From positions 1 through 64,000 of the forward strand of contig MCFE01000393.1 in NCBI GenBank assembly GCA_002104905.1: a stretch of 64,000 bases of DNA. The letters are read 5' to 3'. Positions 34,638-47,359 of this stretch are shown here, piece by piece. Source of the stretch: Basidiobolus meristosporus CBS 931.73 (taxonomy: Eukaryota > Basidiobolomycota > Basidiobolomycetes > Basidiobolales > Basidiobolaceae). The position numbers and the translations under genes are program-made. Below the pieces are notes generated by a model. It did no database searches, was not told the DNA's origin, and saw nothing but the letters and a program-made list of their open reading frames with translations. Positions within the stretch are counted from its first letter, which is position 1, and every line of letters starts with the position of its first letter.

Positions 34638-35809
34638 ATGCCCTCCGCCTTCAGTGCCGTTCGTTTGAAGGTTCAGCTTAAGCTCACAGTGAATCGACTC
34701 AAGATGTTGCAGGCGAAAAAGAAATCGCTCAACAACAAGATACGTAAAGAATTGGCTTTGCTTCTTGAGGCAGGAAAAGAGGAGAGCGCCAAAATCAGAG
34801 TACCATAGACCTTTGCATACGTTCGAGAAGCTTTCTACGGCTTATTAATCTCCATCTCGGTCGTAGGTTGAACGGGTGATTTTGGAAGATTTCCATACCG
34901 AAGCATTGGAGATTCTGGAGCTGTATTGCGAGTTATTGCTAGCCAGATTCGGTTATATCGAGCAAATCAGGTATGTTTTCTCGGGTCGTTTTGTTCTCTC
35001 CTCTTCTCATCTGGCCGATACCACTTAGCCAGTGCGATCCCGCCATTCTCGAAGCTGTGCATACAATCATCTATGCCGGGACACGTATATCAGAAGTCAA
35101 GGAATTTCTTTCCGTACGTTTCGAGTGCTACTAACATCGTCACAGCATGCACTAACTTGAGTAATTGGTTAGATACGTGACCAATTTGCAGCCAAGTACG
35201 GCCGGGAATTTGTCCTTGGGGCTCTGGACAACAGAGATAATACTGTGAACCCAAGGGTTAGTGTAGAATATTCGTTACCACTCCTTTTTATTGTTGAGCT
35301 CACTGTGCTATATTGGTGTACAGATCATCCACAAGCTGCAAGTCCATACCCCTGAGCCTTTCCTGGTAAACCAGTACCTGTTGGATATAGCCAAGGCATA
35401 CAACGTCGATTGGAAGCCTGACAACGAAAGCTTGGTAAGTGAGAGCCCCCTCTGAAGTGTATTCATAAGTGTTCTTTAATCGAGCCCCAAACTCAGGTAT
35501 CCGATTTGATCAGTAACTCTGAGGATCTTCTTCACGATATGCCCGCCCTTGCAACCTCACAGATCGAAGAGCCACAGGAGTCCAAGAACCAGGTACCCCA
35601 CATCATTTAGAATCCCCACCTCCAAGGGTAGTGTTAGTAACCCGTTTGCTCAGGAAAGCAGCGAGTCAGAGCTTCCCCATGAATTTCCTCATACACCCGC
35701 TAATCACCCAAAGGCTGACACCCACACCAAACCCAATCCCGAGAACTCAGGATTGCCTGACTTTGATGAGCTGACCCGTCGCTTCGAGGCTTTGAAGAAG
35801 AGGAACTAA
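34638..35809 (+). CDS. IST1: Ist1, ESCRT-III-associated protein
   Basis: Seven exons (34638-34799, 34867-34970, 35029-35113, 35173-35256, 35324-35434, 35497-35592, 35654-35809) total 798 nt, or 265 residues. The N-terminal Ist1/ESCRT-III helical domain shows LKLTVNRLKMLQAKKKSL, ELALLLEAGKEESAKIRVE, ALEILELYCELLLARFG and AVHTIIYAGTRISEVKE, then VNPRIIHKL. A disordered linker follows. The last residues PDFDELTRRFEALKKRN form an MIT-interacting motif (MIM1: D/E-L-x-x-R-x-x-x-L-K). The protein regulates the AAA-ATPase Vps4 and ESCRT-III in multivesicular-body sorting and abscission. The MIM1 at the C-terminus confirms the last splice. Confidence 0.95.
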
Positions 35810-35975
35810 TCTAGACTTCACCCGCATCATCAATAGCTTGTTTCCTTTGTAAATACTGAATTTACATCCATCACTCTCACTTTTCCCCAATCTCAAGGAA
35901 CTGGAGCGATGATTGAAAGTAAATCCAAGAAGAACGAGATATCAATCGAAATTGAGTTTATTTTCTTTTGGATGT

Positions 35976-37013
35976 CTACAATAAAAATGGGATGATACAC
36001 CACCGGTCAACGGGGAATTCCTCGAGATGATTCGAATACCACCGCCTTGGTTGAAGACAAAGTTAGCAAGGGCGTAGTAATAATCATGGGGATTCGTAAA
36101 CTCTAACCTGGTCTGCACGCTTCTAGAGGCCATGCTTGCGCTTATAAGGAGGACCACCGAGAAAACCAAGGTGGTTCTGGCGATCATTGCAAATCCAAAC
36201 CAAGCGAAGCATTCGAAGCAATAGTGTGGGCAGACTACCCAGCGAAACCAACCTCGCTTGGGGACTCGATAGCTTCGCAACACGTTGTATTTACCTTTTC
36301 TAGGCCGTAGCTCCATGAGAAGCGAGTGGTGCCATAAGTTCCCCAGCCAGCTGTACATGATCAATGGTATGGGACATAGCAACTCACTTGGGCCGATCTT
36401 TCTAGGATTGCTGAGGACGGAGTAGCAGCAAGTGACTGATATAATCGAATGGTACAAAATCAAATACATCATTGAGAACTGGCAAAGGTTCCCCGCATAT
36501 CTAACAAGAGCCGAGCAATGTTAGCCTGTGGGTCGCTCGTGAAAACCCCCCCCGACCATTCTCACTTTACCTATGTAGAAACAAGCATTCCAACGTACGT
36601 TTGACATATTGTGCAAACAAAAATCCAAAGGTGGCCAGGTGATAGGAATCCCGCCAGTTGCCGTATTTGATGTACAGTAGGAGGACGAGTACGGCGGGCA
36701 CGAAATGGGCCGTGAACATTCCCGCCCTGGTGGTGACGGCGAGGTGGTGGAAATAGGTCTTTCGAAATTTCCCGTAGGGTGCGTGGAACTGGGAAAGAGA
36801 GTATGACAATGCTTAGTTAATATCCTGCAACCCACGGAGCCTATCGCGAAAGGTAAATGAAGAGTGGAAGAGGGAGCACTTTCAATGGAAACCCGAAGGA
36901 GTACCTCTTACATCTTTTACAATACCGTACCGTACCTTTCCTGTTCCTTCCAAGTATATGATGATCCCAGTCAGGAGAATATACATGATGGTAAGCGCAT
37001 CTTGAAAGCTCAT
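35976..37013 (-). CDS. Steroid 5-alpha-reductase / enoyl reductase family membrane protein
   Basis: Four minus-strand exons (37013-36936, 36788-36571, 36500-36108, 36045-35976) give 252 residues, the usual ~255 of SRD5A1/2-type proteins. A first helix (TIMYILLTGIIIYLEG) leads to the family motif FHAPYGKFRKTY. YVKRTLECLFLHRYAG, then SYRVPKRGWFRWVVCPHYCF follow. The C-terminus is RRWYSNHLEEFPVDRWCIIPF, matching the NADPH-binding steroid-reductase end. That end appears only after removing a 62-bp intron (donor GTTAGA, branch GCTAAC); without it the frame runs into unrelated sequence. These enzymes reduce a C=C bond next to a carbonyl in sterols or very-long-chain acyl-CoAs; the substrate here is unknown. 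It is convergent with IST1. Confidence 0.85.
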
Positions 37014-37741
37014 CCCTCTGAGAGCAGTAAGGCTGGGGTAAGAGGGAAGATTGGCTATTCAGGTGGCTTCCCAACTCTTTTGGACTCTAGATTGAGGCTC
37101 TTAGTTCCAAGAAAAGTGGGCAGGGAGTAGAGCTAGAGCCGGTAATCAGAAGAATCCCAAGAACTAGTATCCGCACGGTGAGTGTATAGATATCAATTTC
37201 CGTTGCAAAAGGGAACAAGCAGAGGTAACATCCCAAGTCAGGGATTGTTAAAACGTGTGACTTGTGTAGAGGTTAGGGATAATGAAAGTGAGAAAAATCG
37301 GATGCTACTATTCATGGATCCATTTCTAGTAGGAGGCAGGCGCCAGTATTCATCAGTGGGATGTAACAATTCCTTTCCTAGTCACGATACAAGCAGCTAC
37401 ATCATTCCAGCAATGATGGAAGGCTAGGATTAGGGGGAGGGTTAGGGTTGGGCCCAGGGGTAGATGAGGGTTTAGAGCATTACTGTGACATGATTGTCAG
37501 CTACCTACTCCAGATTCACTATGCGAAATGGTCCAATTGATGACCCTAGGGTTAGGGTTAGGGTTGGGGTTAGTTCAGAAATACATAATGTGTCACAAGC
37601 AACATACATCAAAAATCCCATTTGATTGGACAAGAACATTTGATTCTTGCTACTCCTAACCCTCAAAATTCCCTTCAGCGAGAATCGATAAGAAGCTATT
37701 CCTTGTACTGGTTCAGTTTTTTCTTTCTATTTGTGATAACC
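37014..37741. other. Intergenic region with telomere-like repeats
   Basis: Apart from the telomere-like tracts listed separately, I see no gene. It lies between the reductase start and the WW-protein start, so it contains divergent promoters. Confidence 0.5.
37427..37574. repeat. Two interstitial telomere-like tracts (TTAGGG variants)
   Basis: Tract 1 (about 37427-37455) has GGATTAGGGGGAGGGTTAGG followed by GTTGGG. Tract 2 (about 37545-37574) has three TTAGGG-type units and a TTGGGG variant. They are separated by about 90 bp of other sequence. Confidence 0.8.
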
Positions 37742-39980
37742 ATGCGTCCGGAGAACCATAGCTTTCCACCTAACAGAGCAAGAGCTTACAACAATAGACA
37801 AAGAGACAATCTGACTGGCCCTAATAGTGAGGCGATTGGTGCAAGACAACCTAGGTTTAATAACGACCACCCCAACCAATACAATCGTCACAACAGAGGC
37901 TATAGCCGGCCGAACCCCTTTCCATACAACAATCAACGTGGAAGAGGACGTTACGTCCCCAATCACTTCCAACATAGAGATGTCGATGCAAACAAGGTAG
38001 CTAATTGATATGAATCTTCAAAAGAGATCCTTCCTTCTCCACATTACTGGTGCTACAAAGCAGACCTATTTTTCGAGAAACTTCTTTGAGGCAAACTTTG
38101 ACCGTGCTTCTCGAAAACCCGAGTCGAGTTTGGGTTTTTGTTAAAAGATGGAGTGCCCGTGTACTTCTGGTGCACATGTGCTTAGTCTTTGGACTTTAGA
38201 AAGAATTTCTGGAAATCTCTACTCTCCCATCAACTTGTTTATCAAACTCACCGTAAGTTTACCTTTTCAAGACGAAGCAACCTGATCGGGAGTTCAATGG
38301 ATACCGTCGTGGACGGAATCCTCCAAGATATCGAGGAAACCAGCGCCCACATTATCACTCGACGAACAATAGGCATGTTGACCAACCTTCACTCCTTCTT
38401 AAGTAGGCACTGGCCCACTCCGATGTTCGGGATTTTTTGTTAATTCCGACATGATATTCTAGGAGAAAGGATGTCAATGTAAACCCCTCAGATAGCAAAG
38501 AGAATCCACCTTGCGGGGATGAGTTGGTGGAGCAAACTGAGTCCTCCAACTCCAAAGAGCCCACAAAAGAGGACACTCCTGTAAATACCGACCACGGGGC
38601 CCAGGAAGGTAAAGAGATAAGTACCCCACAGGAGGAGGAGACCCAGGTAGATGAGAACGAGCATGAGAATGAGAATGAGAATGAGAGTGAGAACGAGAAC
38701 GATAACGAGAATAAGAATGGGCCGGATAATAAGCAGCCCACGGAGGAAGCTTATTCAAGCATGCTAGCTCCAACATACGACGAGCCTGAGGACGTCATTT
38801 CTTTTCACGCCGACGAAGAAGACGAGATGTTGTTATTTTCAGAGGAATCAGAGGACGAGCAAGAAAAGAGTAGCTTACACACGCCATCCAATACCAATTC
38901 CTATCCCGCCGAAGCTGACAAAGCCTCGACAACAAAGGTGGTTAATGATATAGAGGACACACAAACAGCAGATCACGAGCCTAGATCCCCGACCAAAGAC
39001 GAGCGGAAAGAGGAGAAACCGAATACGGAACCCAGCGAAGAGGATTCTGGCGTCAAACGCTCCTCAAGCCACGACTCTAACCATTCTCACAAGAGATCAC
39101 GAACCGCTTCACCCGCCCTACGGCCGTGGACCAAAGCCTACACGAGCAAGGGGGAGCTGTATTTCTACAACCCAGAAACGAACGAGAGCCGTTGGACATT
39201 CCCAACGGATCAAGATAGAAAAGACATCAAGCGGGAGGCTCCTCGTGATTACGATAGAAGACCCGTCAGAGATCAGGAGCGCAAGCATAGCGGTGATCGC
39301 ACATCGGATTTCCCCCGGAATCCCCCTCGAAAGGACGAGAAAGGTAAATTTTCTGATACAAAAGCTCCAACCAATTCGTCCGACCGAACAGCGTCTAAGA
39401 TCGTGTATTCCGATTTTTGGCCAAGCAGCCAACTCCCGCGACGACAGATACGCATACAATCAACCTGAACGTCGCCAGGATGCTTACAATCAATCTGAAC
39501 GTCGCCAAGATGCTTACAACCAACCTGAACGTCGCCAAGACGTGTACCGCTCCACACAACCGCCTTCCTTAGCCTACACTGAGCGTTCTACCGGTATTGT
39601 TGCGATCGCACGGATTTTTTGCTGACTAGTACTTATATCCCGTCTCGTTATCACAAGATCGCCCCTACCACCAAAGAGCCCCCAGACAACCGCCAAGGCA
39701 ATATTCGCCCGACCGTCGCCTTCCCGATCGTGAGTACTCACGCTCGTCCAATAGAATGCCTGAGGCCCAGCAGCTGCCCAGGAGCATGTACAATCCCCGA
39801 GAGAGTAGAGGGCGGCCGGATTTTGATGAGCACCGGGAATCATACCTTCATCCTTCAGTAAGAAGGGATTTCTACGGTCGGCCCCAGTATCCTCGGATGG
39901 ACAGACCAGACACAGCGAGACACAACGAGCCGCAGAGTTGGCGGTATGGGTCCAGAGTTGAAAGAGATCGCAGGAGATAG
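37742..39980 (+). CDS. WW-domain, Arg/Gly/Asn-rich putative RNA-related protein; reading frame broken in several places
   Basis: Coding blocks: 37742-37996 (MRPENHSFPPNRARA..., NQRGRGRY; donor GTAGCT); 38272-38402 (TKQPDREFNGYRRGRN..., donor GTAGGC); and 38463 onward (RKDVNVNPSDSKEN, a long acidic E/N/S stretch, then a WW domain at about 39112-39210: PWTKAYTSKGELYFYN-x6-RWTFP). At about 39415 the frame must shift by one base (T5 run) to reach RDDRYAYNQPERRQDAY, a three-fold ten-residue repeat. A further shift near 39650 leads to QDRPYHQRAPRQPPRQ and the end RVERDRRR (stop at 39980). The block between 37997 and 38271 could not be joined. The WW domain binds proline-rich partners. Composition suggests pre-mRNA processing, but no family is identified. 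It is either a pseudogene or a gene with base-call errors. Confidence 0.5.
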
Positions 39981-40282
39981 CTGGTGAGAGGCATTGTAAG
40001 CAGTTCCTTTCCAAAACACTTACTAATCCCCTGCCAGGCTTAGTCTCGACCTTACTTTGTTATATATAACACGCAACGCATCTTCTCATTCCACGCCTTC
40101 CGTATATATAATCTTTGTTGATTGCTTTCAGTAGGATACGTTTGTCATAGTCATCCATTGCTTCCATTTGAAAAGATCCACGAATAAAACTTTTCCAACG
40201 CCACGTTCGATCGCTCACATGATATTCCTCGATTCCTCCTTCTTAGGGAGTTCCGCAACCATTGTTCACCTGTACCTTAGTA

Positions 40283-40477
40283 ATGTCAAGTACCCCAGAT
40301 ACCCCTCTTTCAAACGACGAGCTCTGCTTCGTGTGTAAAAAGTCCCCCATCAGCTACGCTCCACGCTCATGTGGTTGCCCGACGTTGTGTAAGAAATGTG
40401 CCATGAGACAAGCCACTGGAGGGAAGTGCCGCAAATGTGGGGAGTTCTTTGCCGAGCTCAAGAAGGTTAGAGACTAG
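40283..40477 (+). CDS. Miniature RING-like zinc-binding protein (64 aa)
   Basis: The ATG at 40283 (MSSTPDTPLSNDELCFVCKK) begins a 64-residue single exon. Its metal ligands are arranged CFVC - CGC - C-x2-C (LCKKCAMR) - C-x2-C (KCRKC), and the tail is GEFFAELKKV. The spacing resembles RING-like fingers of the form C-x2-C...C-x-C...C-x2-C...C-x2-C with GGKC-x-x-C near the end. Such fingers often recruit ubiquitin-conjugating enzymes, but no other domain is present and activity is inference. It lies between the WW-protein gene and the convergent nucleotidyltransferase. Confidence 0.6.
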   Translation: MSSTPDTPLSNDELCFVCKKSPISYAPRSCGCPTLCKKCAMRQATGGKCRKCGEFFAELKKVRD

Positions 40478-40592
40478 ACAAGGGACGCACGAGAATGCAG
40501 TGGTTACTAAAACCCTGATACTTCCCGCCTTCGGGCACAGGTCGATGTTTTTGGAAAATAAACCAGTTTTTATTTGAACTTCCTCAGAAGGC

Positions 40593-41432
40593 TCAGTAGT
40601 GCATTCGGCAATATTCTTCTGCTTCAATATAGCTTGCCAAACCTCCGATATCCAGTCTGCCGGTAATGGGCATCGAGTGGATAGGGGTCTTATGGTGAAG
40701 CCATTTGATAAGGTGTCCGGGCGCATCGATGGCTTCCTTAGAAGTGTGTTGCTGCTTCATCTCCAGCAGAAACTCCTCGATGTACTTCAGATCCTCTTTC
40801 TTGAACAAATAAAAGCAAGGACAGGCGAATCTGGACTTGGTCTCAGTCGGGGCGGGTTTTTCCAAGAAATGGACGATCCGGCCGGAGTCGTCCAGCTCCA
40901 ATATGCCGTTCTTTCTTGTGTCCTCCACGACGTAGTGCGTGGTCAAGGAAGAGTTGAGGTGACAGAAACGTTGAAGAAAATGCTCGAGATCGAACTCTCT
41001 CAACAACAGTATATCCGCACCGATTACCAGCGTATTCTCGAGACTTCCGTAGGAGTGGATGGAAAGCTGTAGGTCCTGGATGGCGCCTAGACGGGTCTCG
41101 TTGGTGTTGGTGTGGTTGTTCAACAGGTTTTCCCGGGGGAAGCCGTGGCGGTTTGCCCACTCTTGGAATTGAGAGTAATGGGTTTCGTTCGTTATGATAT
41201 ATACGTTGCCCAATTTAAAGTCCGACCAACTGTTCAGCTGTGTCTCATACTTTTGAAGTAACCGCCACCAATGAGTAAGAAGCGCATCATAACTTCCAAG
41301 CGGAACCAGAGCCTTAGGTAGGCCGATCAAATGGCTGTATTCACCAGAAGGTTCATTCTTTAAATCGTTCTGTAACCGAGTACCGTATCCGGCACTCAAG
41401 AATACCACCTTCAAAGGACATCTTCCCCCCAT
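40593..41432 (-). CDS. Sugar-nucleotide nucleotidyltransferase (NTP_transferase family)
   Basis: A single exon encodes 279 residues. The N-terminal signature is KVVFLSAGYGTRLQNDL, followed by GLPKALVPLGSYDALLTHW; the G-x-G-T-R-L and P-K-x-L elements bind the nucleotide and sugar phosphate. ENTLVIGADILLL holds the metal aspartate. GRIVHFLEKPAPTETK and the C-terminal MPITGRLDIGGLASYIEAEE are also typical of the glucose-1-phosphate thymidylyl/uridylyl-type family. The reaction is expected to be sugar-1-phosphate plus NTP giving NDP-sugar and pyrophosphate; the sugar cannot be told. There is no left-handed beta-helix C-terminal domain, so it is the short form. It is divergent from the mitochondrial carrier gene. 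Confidence 0.85.
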   Translation of the reverse strand: MGGRCPLKVVFLSAGYGTRLQNDLKNEPSGEYSHLIGLPKALVPLGSYDALLTHWWRLLQKYETQLNSWSDFKLGNVYIITNETHYSQFQEWANRHGFPRENLLNNHTNTNETRLGAIQDLQLSIHSYGSLENTLVIGADILLLREFDLEHFLQRFCHLNSSLTTHYVVEDTRKNGILELDDSGRIVHFLEKPAPTETKSRFACPCFYLFKKEDLKYIEEFLLEMKQQHTSKEAIDAPGHLIKWLHHKTPIHSMPITGRLDIGGLASYIEAEEYCRMHY

Positions 41433-42205
41433 CTCAAGTAAATAGAATTGGCAATGTTGGGTTCGGGTTCAGACTCAGGCTCAGCCATTCCTGAACATTG
41501 TTTGATGATTTTCCCACCAGAATGGCTGTCAAGAAACCAATTAGCACCCATTTGTTTGGTGCTGTGTCACATCCCGCATTTGGTGACCATGCTGTTCTGG
41601 GAATGGGGATTCACCTCACCCAACACCTGTCAAAATTGCGACCATGGCTGGTGTTCGAATACATTTACGTTGATCACAAACAGCATATCAATCCGACAGA
41701 GCAGATCCCAATTTGAGAAGCTGGCTTCTCACTGCATTTAGGGAAGGTTTCAGTAGGGAGGAAACATGGCTTATATAAATGGAAATGTCACACACAATAC
41801 ACCTTCAAAATTACTTGTGTCCCGCGTCTCAGCCAAGTGCTGGCGAATGGTAAGGCTCGCCCTTTGGGTGCGTAGGAGAGCAACTTCTTGTTCTGGAAGT
41901 GATGAAGTTCCACGATCTTTGAATTCTGACATCTTCCCACGTTGCTCCATTCTTAACGTATGTTCCAACTGACAGCTGCTTGTTTCTGACCACCGGATGG
42001 ATGTCCAAAATGGTTTAGATGACTCGAACGACAGGAACATTGAAGTATTAGTCAAATGTGCTCCAGCAGCGAGCATACGTCCAGGTAACCAAAAATAGAT
42101 TCGATTCTGCACCCAGAATAGCCCTATAAAATCTCGTTGACTGCCGAGGATTTGTACGTATTCCCTCCTTTCAGAAGCCCGCTCCAGCTCACACCCACAT
42201 AAACC
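41433..42205. other. Divergent intergenic region
   Basis: It lies between the nucleotidyltransferase start and the carrier start. A 204-codon minus-strand frame runs 42385-41771 through it, but the predicted product has no domain and overlaps the first carrier exons antisense, so I do not call it. A TATA-like TTATATAAAT is at about 41771. Confidence 0.4.
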
Positions 42206-43259
42206 ATGTCTACCACTGTTGGGTCGATCACACTCCCACCTGTCGTTCTTCCTCAGAATGATTCCGGCGCCAAAAAGTAGGTTCAGCCAGGCTAATGATG
42301 AAATCATGGATTGGTATACTGAGATATTCCTGTAGACTTGCCATGAAGCTGGTGAACGGGGCCATTGCCGGAGTGGTCGGCACACTCATCATCTACCCAT
42401 TAGATATGGTAAAGACCCGTCTACAAAGCCAGAAAGCCGATGCCTTTGGGAAGCTTCGGTACCAAGGAGGGTATGTATTGAAATTCAAGCGGGGTTGATC
42501 TTACCGGAGATTTCTCAACTTGCTTTCTACAGGGTGCATTGCTTCAAAACGATTGTTCAAGCTGAGGGAGCACGCGGCCTGTACCGTGGCCTGGTACCAA
42601 ACCTCATCGGGATCACCCCCGAGAAGGCGATCAAACTGGCGGTGAACGACTACGCCCGGGAGTACCTGGCGAAACAGAGCCACACCGATCCGGATCACCT
42701 TCCGATTCATTTGGGGATGATGGCTGGTGCCACGGCAGGTTTCTGCCAGGTGATCGCTACCAACCCAATGGAAATTGTCAAAATTCAGATGCAGGTGGCG
42801 GGTGCTGATCTGAAGCCGGGGCAACCCAGGCCAACCGCCCTCCAGGTGGTTCAGAGGCTGGGTCTGCGCGGAGTATACAAAGGTACCCCTGCCACATTGC
42901 TTCGCGACGTTCCATTCTCGGTGCTTTTCTTCCCATCCCATGCGTATCTGAAGAGCGTGTGCGCCGACACAAATGGCAACGTGTCCTTCCAAGCGGTCTT
43001 TGCCTCGGGAATCGTGGCGGGTGTGTTTGCCTCCGGCGCAGTCACCCCTGCGGACGTCATCAAAACCCGGCTACAGATGGCTCCCAAGCCAGGAGAGCCG
43101 GTGTTCCGCGGGTTCGCCCACTGCTTCAAAGAAATCGTGCGCAACGAGGGCCCCTCGGCACTCTTCAAAGGAATCGTGCCTCGTTGCATGATCGTATCAC
43201 CGCTGTTCGGGTTCGCATTACTCACATATGAGGCCCAGCAGCGCTACCTAAAACTCTAA
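42206..43259 (+). CDS. Mitochondrial carrier protein, glutamate-carrier-like (SLC25A18/A22 type)
   Basis: Three exons (42206-42276, 42336-42470, 42533-43259) give 310 residues. Three ~100-residue repeats each carry P-x-D/E-x-x-K/R: PLDMVKTRLQSQ, NPMEIVKIQMQV and TPADVIKTRLQM. KLVNGAIAGVVGTLIIYP, GLYRGLVPNLIGITPEKAIK and the second-repeat GTPATLLRDVPFSVLFFP are typical of glutamate carriers and the aspartate/glutamate carrier core. No N-terminal EF-hands are present, so it is not a calcium-regulated AGC. It would move glutamate or a related anion across the inner mitochondrial membrane. The first exon contributes a short non-conserved leader. The splice at 42277 is required, since the frame otherwise stops at once (AAG TAG). 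Confidence 0.88.
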
Positions 43260-43429
43260 TCCAACCAACGCCCACCTCACTCCTCTAATGAACAGCCACG
43301 CTAATTGTAATAGAAAGCCGCCTCCCAACTAGAGAATATAAGATACCGATGATTTTATTTTTATTAAGTTACATTACAAGCTGAATTAGTGAGTATGTAC
43401 GGTTAATGTTTGCGGGGTAGAGGAGATGA

Positions 43430-44306
43430 TCATTTTATGGTAATGGTGGTAAGACTCGGCTTGGCTTCCAAGGTGCATTCGGTCTCCACCTGCTCGCTGG
43501 AGTTGTTTCTCAGGCTAAACGAGGTTCGGCATTGCTGGGTAGTGATGAGGGAGAGAAGCATCCCTAAATCCAGTGATGGGTGTTAGTCTAGGTGCGGTGG
43601 TTGTGGTCGGAGGGCGGGGTGGGGGAAACTTACACAGAGAGTGGAGCAATATGCCCGACTGAATCACCTTGAGGACTTGCAGGATCAACACCAAAATCGA
43701 CACCAAGCTGATCAGAACGAGCGAGATGAGGCCGTCCCTGATGAACACCTTGAACAGCGGGGAGGAGTTGGCTCTAGCGTACTTGTAGATGGAGACTATG
43801 GTCATCGAGGCGAAGAACACCACGATGAAGGTGCTGTTGGTTAGCAGCAGGATGATGTAGATGTCGTCAGTGGTCCAGGAGCAGCTCCCCTCGGCAACCG
43901 CGAAGATCTTGCGGGTGTTGATCATCATGAAGATCTGAGCGGTCAGATGGGTGAGTTGGGAGACGGCGAATATCCCTTTGATCAGACGCGCGTGGCGATT
44001 GATGCATATGGATCTCAGGAAGACCAGGGTCAGAATCAAGGTGACCGAGGTGAAGGACATGCTGCAGTATGAGAAGAAGTAGATCACGCAGTTCGGCCAC
44101 TTGGCAAACAACCGAATGCCGAGGTACATGCAGCCAGTGGCCAGCAGTAGAAATGACTGGACTAGGTTCAACTTGTAGATCAGTGCCCGGTCCCGGACGA
44201 CCATCCTCATCGAGTCGTACACATCTCGGGCCACCGGAAAGAACGTAAACGCCACCATCAGCAGCTCTACTTGGTCGTTCAGCTCCATATGTTTCTCGTG
44301 ATCCAT
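43430..44306 (-). CDS. Seven-transmembrane orphan protein
   Basis: Two minus-strand exons (44306-43634 and 43563-43430) give 268 residues. Exon 1 contains about seven hydrophobic helices, for example LNLVQSFLLLATGCMYLGIR, SFTSVTLILTLVFLRSI, YIILLLTNSTFIVVFFASM and GLISLVLISLVSILVLIL. The exon 2 end is WMLLSLITTQQCRTSFSLRN. A 70-bp intron (donor GTAAGT, acceptor TTTAG) is needed; without it the frame runs into a low-complexity P/T tail. The topology resembles fungal integral-membrane orphans with seven helices, possibly receptor-like, but no ligand, motif or known family is recognised. Confidence 0.65.
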
Positions 44307-44751
44307 AAGGGCGCTTCGGATGGAATGATGGCGGTGGGTGGAATATCAACAGCTCCAAGGGTCAAATGAAGGTTACGGGGATGCTGGTCCCAACTTTAAA
44401 TAGTCCCCCGCTAGCACGACTCAATGGTGAGCCAATCACCGGTGGAGGTGCCGTTGGAGTCACAATGCTTGGGAGTAGCACTTGTCTCATACATCACCTC
44501 AAACTTTTCAATTCCCGAGCAATGCGGTACAGTCAGCTGAGCGAACAACTCCAAGCACTCGCGGTGTTTGGCCCGGGTGGATTCATGCGAGCATGTTTCG
44601 TGTCAATCGTCCCGCCGATATAAAGGTGTGCACATTAAAAAAATCTCCTTTATTCTTCGAGATTATGTACAAATGCGATGGTGATTAGTGAGGAGTCTAA
44701 GAGGTGGGCGGGGACGGGTACGGGGACGGGGACGGGGCGAGGCTGGTTCGC
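44307..44751. other. Intergenic region upstream of the 7-TM gene
   Basis: It lies between the start of the 7-TM gene and the stop of PRMT3, both on the minus strand. Only short open frames are present. Confidence 0.4.
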
Positions 44752-47081
<2,330 letters not shown>

Positions 47082-47359
47082 AGCCTGGGTGGGTTTGCTT
47101 CAAGCGCGCTCACCACCACCCTCCACTCGGATTTAGGTATAGTCTCTGGCCGACTGAAAAAAATCCGTTTTTTTTCTTTCCTGGAGATCACGGTGTGACT
47201 GGAGAAATTCGGGGGCCCGGTCGATTGTTGGTTAACTTTATGATCGGTTGGATCGACTTTATTCAGGATGTGGACCAAGCAAGGTTAATTCTGGTGGTGG
47301 GATAAATATGGCCATAGATAGATGTGGGAGGTAAATAGGTCGGGGATTGGTGCTCATGC

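Noticed and set aside
38253-38271. A 19-bp micro-intron (GTAAGTTTACCTTTTCAAG) in the WW gene
   Set aside because: It would be far shorter than every other intron here (about 55-180 bp) and does not fix the neighbouring block; a frame error is more likely.
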